A DNA stretch of 64,000 bases from Pseudobacteriovorax antillogorgiicola (lineage in GTDB: Bacteria; Bdellovibrionota_B; Oligoflexia; Oligoflexales; RGVZ01), in the NCBI GenBank assembly GCA_945865565.1, contig CAMBEK010000003.1, forward strand, positions 1 through 64,000, written 5' to 3'. The notes under the pieces are model-generated. The model had not been told where the DNA came from. It did no database searches and was given only the letters and a program-made list of their open reading frames with translations. The position numbers and the translations under genes are program-made. Each line of letters opens with the position of its first letter. Positions within the stretch are counted from its first letter, which is position 1. This document shows positions 39,683-49,213 of the stretch, piece after piece.

Positions 39683-40705
39683 ATGACGCGCGGACTCAGT
39701 ATTTTTTTTGTGCTCGCATTATTCTCTAGCATAGCTTCTGCAGAAACCACCAAACGACACTCCACAGGCCTCATTGTTCCAGCAGACGCTGAATACGGCG
39801 TGCCATTTTTAAGCTGGAACGACATCACGGAATTACCGGATATATTGGACCTGCGCGAAAGTGGTTTTGTTAGTCCGGTAAAAAACCAGCGCAGTTGTGG
39901 ATCCTGCTGGGCATTTGCTGGAGCCGCAGTGATGGAATCAGCAGTGCTTCGCGCCAACGGCGGGGCCTTGAATTTATCCGAGCAAGAACTTGTTTCTTGC
40001 GACAAGGAAAGTTTCGGTTGCGGCGGTGGATGGCAACCATTCGATTACATGAAAAAGAACGGCATCGGCCTTGAAGAAGACTTTCCGTATGCGGCTAAGA
40101 ATCTCTCGTGCAAGAAAATCGAGCCTGCTGCCAAAGCACTCCGCTGGGGCAACATTGGGAGCGCAGGGAAACGTGCCACTGTCGATGAAGTCCGCAGGGG
40201 TGTGAACGACTTCGGCGCCCTTTGGGTCAGTGTCGCAGCCGACAGCAGTTGGCAAAATCCAAGTCCCATCAATGCGCGTTGCACCAGCGCACAACCAAAC
40301 CACGCGGTCACCATTGTTGGTTATGAAAAAAACGATGATTCAAAATACAACTTCATCGTGAAAAACAGCTGGGGTCAGTCTTGGAATGGCGATGGGTTTA
40401 TCAAGTCACGGCTCGGATGCGACAGTTTGGGGCGTCACGTGTCTTTCGTTGTTCCGGCCGACAGCATCTGTAGCCCTCCGGAATTTGGACTTAGAAAAGA
40501 GTTGATCATGAAGGGCGGAGGCGAACTCAAAGCCCCGGGCCTTGATGACGCCGGCCTTGCTTATGACTGGTACCGCGTCGGTCAACCCATGCCGATTGGC
40601 CAACCACGGCGCATCGGTCCAGGCGATGGCGGTGACTATATCGTCAGGACCAACAATGCGTGCGGAAATTGGGAAATGATGGTCAAAGTTCGCACGTCAT
40701 CCTGA
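39683..40705 (+). CDS. Papain-like (C1) cysteine protease, secreted
   Basis: SPVKNQRSCGSCWAFAGAAVMES, LSEQELVSC, NHAVTIVGY, KNSWGQSWNGDGF. Confidence 0.94.
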   Translation: MTRGLSIFFVLALFSSIASAETTKRHSTGLIVPADAEYGVPFLSWNDITELPDILDLRESGFVSPVKNQRSCGSCWAFAGAAVMESAVLRANGGALNLSEQELVSCDKESFGCGGGWQPFDYMKKNGIGLEEDFPYAAKNLSCKKIEPAAKALRWGNIGSAGKRATVDEVRRGVNDFGALWVSVAADSSWQNPSPINARCTSAQPNHAVTIVGYEKNDDSKYNFIVKNSWGQSWNGDGFIKSRLGCDSLGRHVSFVVPADSICSPPEFGLRKELIMKGGGELKAPGLDDAGLAYDWYRVGQPMPIGQPRRIGPGDGGDYIVRTNNACGNWEMMVKVRTSS

Positions 40706-41705
40706 GCGTCAGCGAAGGATCCTCTCCCCGGCCCTCTTCAACCCCACCGATGATCCATGATTTTTCACCGGCGGTTGCGAGGGCCTGCATGGCGTCATCG
40801 GGGCGATCCGTGGCGATCACGAGCCCCAACCCCATGTTGAAAGTGTTGCACAACTCCACCAGGCCCAATCCGGACCGATCAAAAAACTCGCCCATGCACC
40901 GTGGAATTTCTGATCGGTCTGGAATCCGGTCAATCCGGTAGTGCAATGCTTCATTCATCCGCGGAATATTTTGAAGGCCCGAGCCGGTGATGTGAGCCAA
41001 ACCATGAAGTGACTCGCCCAGGGAATCCTGCAAGGCTTTAACCACACCAACATAAATTTTTGTCGGCATGAGAATCTGAGACGCAAATCCTCCGCCAACA
41101 AAATCAGATTCACGAAGGAGCCTGCGCAACAATGAATAACCGTTGGAATGAAATCCCGTGGATGCAAGGCCAATGAGGGAATCGCCAGGCTTGACCTTTG
41201 CACCGCCCAACAAATCCTCTTTCTTCACTTCACCGACACAAAATCCAGCGAGGTCATAATCGCCAGGCGAATACACGCCCGGCATTTCTGCGGTTTCCCC
41301 GCCAATCAAGGCCATATCTGACTGAATGCAGCCATTGGTAATCCCGCTAATGATCGATTTTGAAACTTCCAAATCCAAGGATGCACTTGCCAGATAATCC
41401 AAAAAGAACATGGGTTTTGCGCCGGTGCAGATGACGTCATTCACGCACATGGCCACAAGATCAATCCCAATGGTGTCATGAACACCAAGCTTTCCGGCCA
41501 GAAGCAGTTTCGTTCCGACTCCGTCGGTGCCAGAAGCCAAGTACCGCCCGTCCCCCATGTCATATAGAGAAGCAAAACCACCAACGCCCGAGACAACCCG
41601 GTTCGAATAGGTCTGGCGGACTTTGGATTGGATCCACTCGACAAAGTGATCGGCCTTTTCCACATCCACACCAGCATCACGATACGATGTCGATTTTTTG
41701 CCCAT
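40683..41705 (-). CDS. purM: Phosphoribosylformylglycinamidine cyclo-ligase
   Basis: SYRDAGVDVEKADHFV, GTDGVGTKLLLA, GGETAEMPGVY, GLASTGFHSNGYSLLRR. Confidence 0.96.
   Translation of the reverse strand: MGKKSTSYRDAGVDVEKADHFVEWIQSKVRQTYSNRVVSGVGGFASLYDMGDGRYLASGTDGVGTKLLLAGKLGVHDTIGIDLVAMCVNDVICTGAKPMFFLDYLASASLDLEVSKSIISGITNGCIQSDMALIGGETAEMPGVYSPGDYDLAGFCVGEVKKEDLLGGAKVKPGDSLIGLASTGFHSNGYSLLRRLLRESDFVGGGFASQILMPTKIYVGVVKALQDSLGESLHGLAHITGSGLQNIPRMNEALHYRIDRIPDRSEIPRCMGEFFDRSGLGLVELCNTFNMGLGLVIATDRPDDAMQALATAGEKSWIIGGVEEGRGEDPSLTLRMTCEL
40696..40722. repeat. Short repeat GTCATCCTGAGCGTCAGCGAAGGATCC, same family as the 483-620 cluster
   Basis: Reverse complement resembles the ggatccttc...ctcaggatgac elements at 483-560. 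Confidence 0.8.
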
Positions 41706-41727
41706 GTTGTCTTTCTCTCCCCTCCCG

Positions 41728-43380
41728 TCAATGCCGGAAATGGCGACGACCGGTAAATGCCATGGCAACCCCAAGGCGGTTGCACGCCTCAATAACCTCA
41801 GGATCACGAATGCTGCCACCGGGTTGGATGATTGACTTGATTCCCGCCTCGGCGGCTGCCTCAACGGTGTCAGGAAACGGAAAAAACGCATCGGATGCCA
41901 GGACAAGATCCTGCACTTGGATGGAACTTCGTTTCATGTTCTCAATGGCCCGGGGCAACGCCAGTTTGCGTAGGCTGTCAATCCGGTTTGGTTGTCCCAT
42001 GCCCGCACCGACCACTTCAAAACCCGTTGAAGTTTGAGCCACCAGGGCGATGCTGTTGCTCTTCAAGTGTTTCGCAACAATGACACCAAAACGCGCCGCG
42101 TCAGCTTGCCCATTGTTGAGTTTCAGAATCGTTGTATGGACCAATTCAGGGTCGATCCCGACGTCCTCTTCCTGCATGAGAAACCCACCAGAAATACTCC
42201 TGATTGATACTTCCTTGTCCGCTGCAAGCAACTCCAGTTGCAACAGGCGAAGCGCCTTTTTCCGGGAAAAAACCTTTAACGCTGCGGGCATATAACCGGG
42301 CGCCAGAATCACTTCGCAAAAGCGATCTTGAAGAAACGTGGCCATTTCCTCCGTCACCTTGTGGGTACAGGCAATGATGCTGCCAAAGGCACTCGTCGAA
42401 TCCTGATCCCATGCCCTTGCAAGAGCCTCGTCCACAGATTTGGCAATGGTAACACCGCAAGGATTTCCGTGTTTAATGATGGCAACCGCCGGATCATTGG
42501 AGAACATCGCAAGGTCGCTGACAAGCCGCCATGCTCCATCCGCATCAAGCAGGTTGTTCCAGGAAAGTTCCTTGCCCTGCAGGACACTGGCTGACGCGAC
42601 GCCGCCGGCACCGGCACCGGCACCGGCACCGGTTGTTACCGCGACCGCCGCCCGCTGGTGCGGGTTTTCTCCGTAGCGCAGCTCCGTTTGATGCGGCAGT
42701 TGAATCGACCGGGGAAAGACGGGTCTTCCCTTTGAAAATCTGACATCCAGTTCGGCAGCGATTGCGGCATCGTATTGGGCCGTCAACCGGTAGGCATCAA
42801 CGGCCAGTTCGCGCCTGAATTCGATCGAGGTCTGCCCCCCGCCACCCACAAGATTTGAAATCAGTTTTTCATACTGACTGGGGTCGGTGCAGATTGTGAC
42901 AGACTGATGATTTTTTGCTGCCGCACGAATCATCGATGGTCCACCGATATCGATATTCTCAATGAGTTCATCGTTCGGTGATTTCATGTCCACATGTTTT
43001 TGAAATGGATAAAGGTTGCAGACCACAAGATCGATCTGACCCATTTTGAGGCGGTTGGCATCGGCGACGTGACTTGGGTTATCGCGGCGGTGAAGGATGC
43101 CGCCGTATATTTGTGGCGAAAGGGTTTTCAGGCGCCCGCCAAAGCATTCAGGAAATCCGGTCCAGTCTTCTACGAGCTGCACCGGAATGCCAGCCTCGCG
43201 AATCGCCCTCGCCGTCCCCCCGGTGGACAGAATCTCTATATCGTAGTCAGCGAGCACCCGGACCAAATCAATCAAATTTGTTTTATCAGAAACGCTGACC
43301 AGCGCGCGCTTGATTCTGACGAGACCAGAGGCACCTTCATTCTGTTCCAGACTATCTTTCATCGACGTACCTCCTCGCAT
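41728..43380 (-). CDS. purH: Bifunctional AICAR formyltransferase/IMP cyclohydrolase
   Basis: KRALVSVSDKTNLIDLVRVLADYDIEILSTGGTARAIREAG...LRYGENPHQRAAV...LQGKELSWNNLLDADGAW. Confidence 0.96.
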   Translation of the reverse strand: MRGGTSMKDSLEQNEGASGLVRIKRALVSVSDKTNLIDLVRVLADYDIEILSTGGTARAIREAGIPVQLVEDWTGFPECFGGRLKTLSPQIYGGILHRRDNPSHVADANRLKMGQIDLVVCNLYPFQKHVDMKSPNDELIENIDIGGPSMIRAAAKNHQSVTICTDPSQYEKLISNLVGGGGQTSIEFRRELAVDAYRLTAQYDAAIAAELDVRFSKGRPVFPRSIQLPHQTELRYGENPHQRAAVAVTTGAGAGAGAGGVASASVLQGKELSWNNLLDADGAWRLVSDLAMFSNDPAVAIIKHGNPCGVTIAKSVDEALARAWDQDSTSAFGSIIACTHKVTEEMATFLQDRFCEVILAPGYMPAALKVFSRKKALRLLQLELLAADKEVSIRSISGGFLMQEEDVGIDPELVHTTILKLNNGQADAARFGVIVAKHLKSNSIALVAQTSTGFEVVGAGMGQPNRIDSLRKLALPRAIENMKRSSIQVQDLVLASDAFFPFPDTVEAAAEAGIKSIIQPGGSIRDPEVIEACNRLGVAMAFTGRRHFRH

Positions 43381-44134
43381 TTTTAAAAATATCGAGCCCG
43401 CGGGCCGAACCTTTTTCCTTTGACGGGTGAAGCCAATCGGAAACAGCGGCTTCAGGATGCGGCATCAACCCAAAAACGACGCCAGACGGGTCGCACAAGC
43501 CTGCGATGCGATCCATCGAACCATTGAAATCCTGCCGGTATCGCAATGGAATCTGCCTGCGCCGTTTCAGCTCTTGCAGGACTTTTGATTCGTCAGCGGC
43601 AGTTACCCTGCCCTCGCCATGGCGAACCGGATATTGGATTGGGATCCTGGCGTCATCTTCTATGCCCTTGGTCCAGATACAGATGGAGTCGGGGAACTCA
43701 ACCTCGACCCATCGATTGATGAAATTCCCTGCTGAATTATGAGCCAGGGCAATCTCCTGTGGCGTATCAGGCCACGGCAGCAGCCCAAGTTTCACGAGGG
43801 CCTGAAAGCCATTGCATATCCCAATGACAGGATTTCCCCGGCGCACAAAGTCCCTCAGTTCATGAGAGGCGAAGGTTCGCAATTTTTTTGCCAGAATTTG
43901 CCCGCTGCCAAGTTCGTCACCAAAAGAGAATCCACCGGGAATCCCCATTGCCTGAAAAGACCCAAGGATTTTCGGGTTCCTGACAAGTTCATTGATGTGA
44001 GTGATGGAACTGACAAATCCAGCCGCATCAAATGCCGAAGCCGTTTCCCTTTCGCAATTCAAACCGTCGCCACACAAGATCATGGCTTTGGGCATTGCAG
44101 CCCTGGAGGTAGATGTCACAGATCCCCCTTCCAC
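43352..44134 (-). CDS. purQ: FGAM synthase glutaminase subunit (start possibly 44095)
   Basis: KAMILCGDGLNCERETASAFDAAG, GGFSFGDELGSGQILA, GICNGFQALVKLGLLPW, PHPEAA. Confidence 0.93.
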   Translation of the reverse strand: MEGGSVTSTSRAAMPKAMILCGDGLNCERETASAFDAAGFVSSITHINELVRNPKILGSFQAMGIPGGFSFGDELGSGQILAKKLRTFASHELRDFVRRGNPVIGICNGFQALVKLGLLPWPDTPQEIALAHNSAGNFINRWVEVEFPDSICIWTKGIEDDARIPIQYPVRHGEGRVTAADESKVLQELKRRRQIPLRYRQDFNGSMDRIAGLCDPSGVVFGLMPHPEAAVSDWLHPSKEKGSARGLDIFKNARRYVDER

Positions 44135-47100
44135 CAGCGGTTGAGTTCGAGAACCCCGAATTCCAGAAGATCTTCACAAACATTTTTGAAACTCAATGCA
44201 CCTGCGTCGTTTGTGGTTCCAATCCGCACGTGTGACGCACTTCCCAACAATTCAACAAATGCAGCTTCGTTCTCTGGGCTGACCGAAATCACAAGTCTGC
44301 CGGGTCCTTCGTGAAAAAGATCTCCAAGGGATCCAACATGCGGCGAGTCAATCATTGCCCCCTTGCGGCCCCCAATCGCTGATTCCGCCAAGGCAACAAA
44401 AAGGCCGCCGTCACTGACGTCATGGCAGGACTGGATCAGCCCTGAGCCAATGGCACGATGGACTTTCCGGTAAAGTTCCAACTGCGAGGCAAGATCAAAT
44501 CGCGGGTAATCAGCCATGGCGTCGGGCACATGCCACGCGTCGCAGAGTTCGCTGCCCTCAAGTGGCCAACTCGCCATTGGGCCGCACACGTAGATCGTGG
44601 CATCCGATTTCTTAAAATCACTGGAAACTAGTTTTCGGACGTCTGAAACTTTCGCCATGGCCGTAACAAGAACCGTGGGAGGTATGCTAATTTTCACGCG
44701 AGTTCCGTCTGGCCGCATTCCTGAAAAATCATTTTTCATGCTGTCTTTGCCACTGACAAACGGCATCCCCCACGCAATCGCAGTGTCGGCAAGTCCGCGG
44801 CAGGCTCGAACCAATTGCGCGGCCTTGTGTGCATGATCTGGATTATTGGGCCCAGGCAAGGGATCGGGCCAGCAAAAGTTGTCGACCAGGCATGTGTGGT
44901 CGGGATCACCGCCACTGCAAATCAAATTTCGAACGGCTTCGTCCAAAGACAACTGTGCCGACATATAGGTATCGACGTGGGCGACTTTCGAATTGATACC
45001 ACTGGATACCGCGACACCAACATAAGGATCTGCCGCCCCGTGAGGCTTCAGCCAGATAACGCCCGAGTCGGCAGGACCATCGGCAGCGACTCCTGTGAAT
45101 GGCTTGCCAACGGTCGCCGCCTGAACTTCATGATCAAATCGTCTAACCCACGCTTCTTTGGACGCGACGTTGGGTCGCGAAATGATGCTCCGGGCGATTT
45201 CGCGGAAGGACACAGAGCGCGTCGTGTCAGGGACTGGTTTTTTATCGGACCTGCGGATCCACTCTGGTTTTTTCTGCGGACCTGACCAGATGGCTTGAAT
45301 GGCCATCGGACGAAGATCTTTGTGCAGAAAATCAAGTTTAAGGCAGCCAACGGTCCGTCCGTTCCAAAAAATCCTGAACTCACCCGATTCATCGAATGAA
45401 CCAAGCCGGGTCACTTCGACTCCATGCAATTTAGCGAGGTCAAAAAATGCCGGCCATCGCGATTCCGGCACGGACACCGTCATCCGTTCCTGGCTTTCGC
45501 TAACGATAATTTCCCAAGGCTTCAGGCCTAAATACTTCAGCGGGACCAAACTGGCATCAATGGCAGCGCCACCCGTAAACTGCGCCATTTCACCCACGCT
45601 GGAACTGAGCCCTCCAGCACCGTTATCTGTAATCCCGGAATAGAGCCCCAAATCGCGCGCCGCAAGAATGAAATCGGCAAGTCGTTTCTGCGTAAGGGGG
45701 TCCCCGATCTGGACTGCAGATTGGGGAGACGCCTCGTTCAATTCAAGGGAGCTGAAGGTCGCACCATGAATCCCGTCCTTGCCAACACGCCCCCCCGCCA
45801 TCACCACCAGGTCACCAGGCAGCACGCGTTTCTTGGATCCGGAACTTCCGTCAGGCAGCCGCGCCGGAGAGACGCCAATCGTTCCGCAGTAGACCAGAGG
45901 TTTGCCGCAGTACCCTTCATCAAAGACGAAAGCACCGTTGATCACGGGAATTCCGCTTTTGTTTCCGCCATCCTGAATTCCCCGGTGAACTCCCTCCATG
46001 ATCCGGCGCGGGTGTTTTAATCCAGACGGCAGATTCTCCTCGACTTGCTTTTCACTCCAATCGGGAAGTCCAAAGCAAAGAACATCTGTGTTTGCAACCG
46101 GGCGCGCGCCCATGCCAACTCCCAGGATGTCGCGATTCACCCCAAGGATTCCTGTCAACGCACCACCGTATGGATCGAGAGCCGAGGGGCTGTTGTGGGT
46201 TTCAACCTTGATCGATACATCAATGGCTTCATCAAAACGGACCATGCCTGCATTGTCACTGAATGTGCTGGAGAGCCAGCCTAGACCGCGAATGGCTTCG
46301 ACTTCCCGCGTTGTGCGAACAATCTCTGACTTGAACAAGCCATTAATGTTCAAAGGACCAATAACCTTGAGGCCCCCAAAATTACTGTCCGTTGCGGCTT
46401 CGCAGTAATCGATATCAGCTGCAAAAATCTTGTGTTTGCAGTGTTCACTCCACGTCTGTGCAATGACCTCCATCTCGACGTCAGTCGGACTTTCCGGCAG
46501 CCCCACCTCAAAGCGGCGCATTCTGATCTCGGGATTAGAGAAATAGTCACGTATCTGTTGCAGCTCCGACCGGTCCAGAGCCCAGAAGTTTTCCTGACTC
46601 CAGCGAAGCCAGTCCTCCATCGGTACGTGCAGTGGAAAAGATGCGACCATCACACCAGATTGCAGATCTGCTTTGTCAGCGTCTTCAGGTGCAAGGCAAT
46701 TTTCCCAGACCTCCTGTTGAAGGTGCTCCGCCCATGCCCTTACTGAAATTTTTTGTACCAGAGGATTGGCAACCTCACGTCGGGCCCATGCACCAACAAG
46801 AATCCTTAGATCCTCATCCGCTTGCACTCCATCATCGCAATAAACGTAATAGACGTCTCCCGATGCCACAGTTGCCGCAGTACTCAAAAGGTCCATGGCC
46901 TCGGCGGACGCTTGGGCCCGATTGTCCGTGACACCTGCACGCCACCGCACGTCGATCACCAAAGTTGGGGGAGAACCGACCGCTGTCACAGATCCCCCAA
47001 TGGACTCGATCCGGGTTTGAAGAAGGGGATCCGACAAGACGGTCGTGTCAATGCCTGCAGCACCCGTAACCCAAAACACTTGCCCGACACTAACCCTCGT

Positions 47101-47193
47101 GACACCGGGTGGAAGATTCCAGCGAGAGCTGAGACGTCGCGAAGCCGATGCCTCACGTTCATGGATTTCAATGCGCCGCATGTTCATGGTCAA
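44116..47193 (-). CDS. purL: FGAM synthase with N-terminal PurS-like region (PurSL-type, no glutaminase domain)
   Basis: VIAQTWSEHCKHKIF, VKVETHNSPSALDPYGGALTGILGVNRD, SGKDSMKND, HDVSDGGLFVALAES; ~190 aa N-terminal extension. Confidence 0.94.
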   Translation of the reverse strand: MTMNMRRIEIHEREASASRRLSSRWNLPPGVTRVSVGQVFWVTGAAGIDTTVLSDPLLQTRIESIGGSVTAVGSPPTLVIDVRWRAGVTDNRAQASAEAMDLLSTAATVASGDVYYVYCDDGVQADEDLRILVGAWARREVANPLVQKISVRAWAEHLQQEVWENCLAPEDADKADLQSGVMVASFPLHVPMEDWLRWSQENFWALDRSELQQIRDYFSNPEIRMRRFEVGLPESPTDVEMEVIAQTWSEHCKHKIFAADIDYCEAATDSNFGGLKVIGPLNINGLFKSEIVRTTREVEAIRGLGWLSSTFSDNAGMVRFDEAIDVSIKVETHNSPSALDPYGGALTGILGVNRDILGVGMGARPVANTDVLCFGLPDWSEKQVEENLPSGLKHPRRIMEGVHRGIQDGGNKSGIPVINGAFVFDEGYCGKPLVYCGTIGVSPARLPDGSSGSKKRVLPGDLVVMAGGRVGKDGIHGATFSSLELNEASPQSAVQIGDPLTQKRLADFILAARDLGLYSGITDNGAGGLSSSVGEMAQFTGGAAIDASLVPLKYLGLKPWEIIVSESQERMTVSVPESRWPAFFDLAKLHGVEVTRLGSFDESGEFRIFWNGRTVGCLKLDFLHKDLRPMAIQAIWSGPQKKPEWIRRSDKKPVPDTTRSVSFREIARSIISRPNVASKEAWVRRFDHEVQAATVGKPFTGVAADGPADSGVIWLKPHGAADPYVGVAVSSGINSKVAHVDTYMSAQLSLDEAVRNLICSGGDPDHTCLVDNFCWPDPLPGPNNPDHAHKAAQLVRACRGLADTAIAWGMPFVSGKDSMKNDFSGMRPDGTRVKISIPPTVLVTAMAKVSDVRKLVSSDFKKSDATIYVCGPMASWPLEGSELCDAWHVPDAMADYPRFDLASQLELYRKVHRAIGSGLIQSCHDVSDGGLFVALAESAIGGRKGAMIDSPHVGSLGDLFHEGPGRLVISVSPENEAAFVELLGSASHVRIGTTNDAGALSFKNVCEDLLEFGVLELNRWWKGDL

Positions 47194-47855
47194 CCACCTC
47201 TGCTGTCTGCAATGTGGGCCAGGACTTTGGCGTAGAGGCGGTGCTCGACGGCCTGTCCCCGCAGTTGAAATGTGCTGAAATCATCATCGGGATATCTTGG
47301 AAACGGCTCCTGTGCCAGAACCGGTCCAGTATCAACACCCTCGTCGACTTGATGCACTGTGACGCCGCTATGGGAAACACCGGCGTCGAAGGCCCTGCGG
47401 TATGCGTCCATTCCAGGAAATTCCGGGAGGATCGACGGGTGGATGTTGACGACACGAAAACGCCCTGTGGTCTCGCAGCGAAATCGTGCAAGAAAATCTG
47501 CCGAAAGGATCCGCATGTAGCCCGCTAAAAAAATCCATTCGGGCTGCCATTCTGCAATTGCCTCCAGAATCCGCTTTTCATGCGCTTTTCGGCAGATTCT
47601 TGGCCCGAGATCGGAGCCGACACCGGAGCCACCATGAGGATCTACCCTCGGAACAACCTTGACGGGGATATTCATGGTCGTGGCCTTGTCAATGACGCCC
47701 GCCTGTGGATTATCTGTGAGTAACCCGGCCACGATGGCTCGCGATGGGTTGTCAATCGCCCATCGCCCAAGGACTTCAGCATTGCTGCCAGCCCCTGAAG
47801 CAAAAATCACAATTTTTAAGGGACGATGAATCACTTGCCGATATCCGTTCGCCAC
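47190..47855 (-). CDS. purN: Phosphoribosylglycinamide formyltransferase
   Basis: LKIVIFASGAGSNAEVL...AGYMRILSADFL...NIHPSILPEFPGMDAYRRAFDAGVSHSGVTVHQVDEGVDTGPVLAQ. Confidence 0.95.
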   Translation of the reverse strand: MANGYRQVIHRPLKIVIFASGAGSNAEVLGRWAIDNPSRAIVAGLLTDNPQAGVIDKATTMNIPVKVVPRVDPHGGSGVGSDLGPRICRKAHEKRILEAIAEWQPEWIFLAGYMRILSADFLARFRCETTGRFRVVNIHPSILPEFPGMDAYRRAFDAGVSHSGVTVHQVDEGVDTGPVLAQEPFPRYPDDDFSTFQLRGQAVEHRLYAKVLAHIADSRGG

Positions 47856-49213
47856 TGCGCACCATCAAAGTTCACTTCATTAATGGACTCGTATGCCAAC
47901 ACATGAGCCGAATTCAAATCATCAGCCATCACGGTCACACCAAGGACTCGCCCGCCTGATGTCTCAAGGCCTGACTGGCCTTTGGAACTGACCACACCGG
48001 AATAAAAAACCAAGTGCTTACTTTCCCCGAACACTGGATCGCCGGACCGAATCGTCACACCATCAATCCCTGGATATCCAGCAGCGGCCTTCACAACATG
48101 CAAAGCGTTGGCGCGGCTCCACTGTAGTCCATCGGGGAACGCTTCTTTCAGTCGTCCATCGGTCGCTGCCATGATCACTTCAAACAAATCCTCGTTCAAT
48201 CGAGGCAGCAGCACTTGGGTTTCCGGATCGCCAAGGCGGACATTGAATTCCAACACCTTTGGCCCCGTGCTTGTCATCATAAGTCCGGCAAAAAGAAAGC
48301 CCCGAAAGGGGCTGCCGGTTTGATCCATCAATTTCAAAACGGGATGAAAAACCTTCTCGTCGATTTCCGCCTCTACTGAAGTCAACGGCGCGTCATTCCA
48401 TGCGGGCCATGCAGTACCTTGGTCTTGATTTAGCCAAGGCACCGGAGAGTAGGCCCCCATGCCACCGGTGTTGGGTCCACGGTCTCCGTCAAGAAGCCTC
48501 TTGTGATCGCAGGCCATACCGAAGGAAAGAAAATCACGCCCATCGCATAAAACAAACGCAGACACTTCGCGCCCCACGAGGACTTCCTCGCAAACGAATC
48601 CATTCGCGCTCAATGCGCCCCCGGAGGTTTCATCCATCAACTTCAATGACGCAACAGCGCGCCCTGCATCTTCGCGCGTTTTACAGACAAATACGCCTTT
48701 GCCGGCGGCCAAACCGTCAACCTTGATCACCATGCCTTCAGGCCATGGCCAGACTTCAATCATTGGATGTAAATCTGCCCAGCCATGGGCAATCAGAAAT
48801 TCTGGCGAAGGCACACCGGCCTTTTCAAGGATCCGTCGTGCAAATGCTTTTGATGTTTCCAGCCGGGCCGCCGCCTTCGTCGGTCCAAAGACGCGAATCC
48901 CTGACTCCTGAAGCGCGTCGACCACGCCAAGACCCAATGGTCCCTCGGGACCCACAACCACAAGCTCGCAATCATTAATCCTGCAAAACCGGATCAACCG
49001 TTCAAGGTCCCCGGGTTGATCTGCGACGACAACCGGACGGGACTCAAGCACGGCCTGTGAGATTTTTGAGCCTGAGAACATTCCGGCATTTCCCGGGGCG
49101 ACGAAGACTTTGCCGACACGCTGCGACTGCGCGAATTTCCATGCCAAGGCGTGCTCTCTACCGCCAGAGCCGACGACCAGAATGTTGGCGAGATTTTTTT
49201 TCCCGGAAGTCAT
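47831..49213 (-). CDS. purD: Phosphoribosylamine-glycine ligase
   Basis: ILVVGSGGREHALAWKFAQS...VVVGPEGPLGLGVVDAL...NTGGMGAYSPVPW...EFNVRLGDPETQVLLPRL. Confidence 0.96.
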   Translation of the reverse strand: MTSGKKNLANILVVGSGGREHALAWKFAQSQRVGKVFVAPGNAGMFSGSKISQAVLESRPVVVADQPGDLERLIRFCRINDCELVVVGPEGPLGLGVVDALQESGIRVFGPTKAAARLETSKAFARRILEKAGVPSPEFLIAHGWADLHPMIEVWPWPEGMVIKVDGLAAGKGVFVCKTREDAGRAVASLKLMDETSGGALSANGFVCEEVLVGREVSAFVLCDGRDFLSFGMACDHKRLLDGDRGPNTGGMGAYSPVPWLNQDQGTAWPAWNDAPLTSVEAEIDEKVFHPVLKLMDQTGSPFRGFLFAGLMMTSTGPKVLEFNVRLGDPETQVLLPRLNEDLFEVIMAATDGRLKEAFPDGLQWSRANALHVVKAAAGYPGIDGVTIRSGDPVFGESKHLVFYSGVVSSKGQSGLETSGGRVLGVTVMADDLNSAHVLAYESINEVNFDGAQWRTDIGK

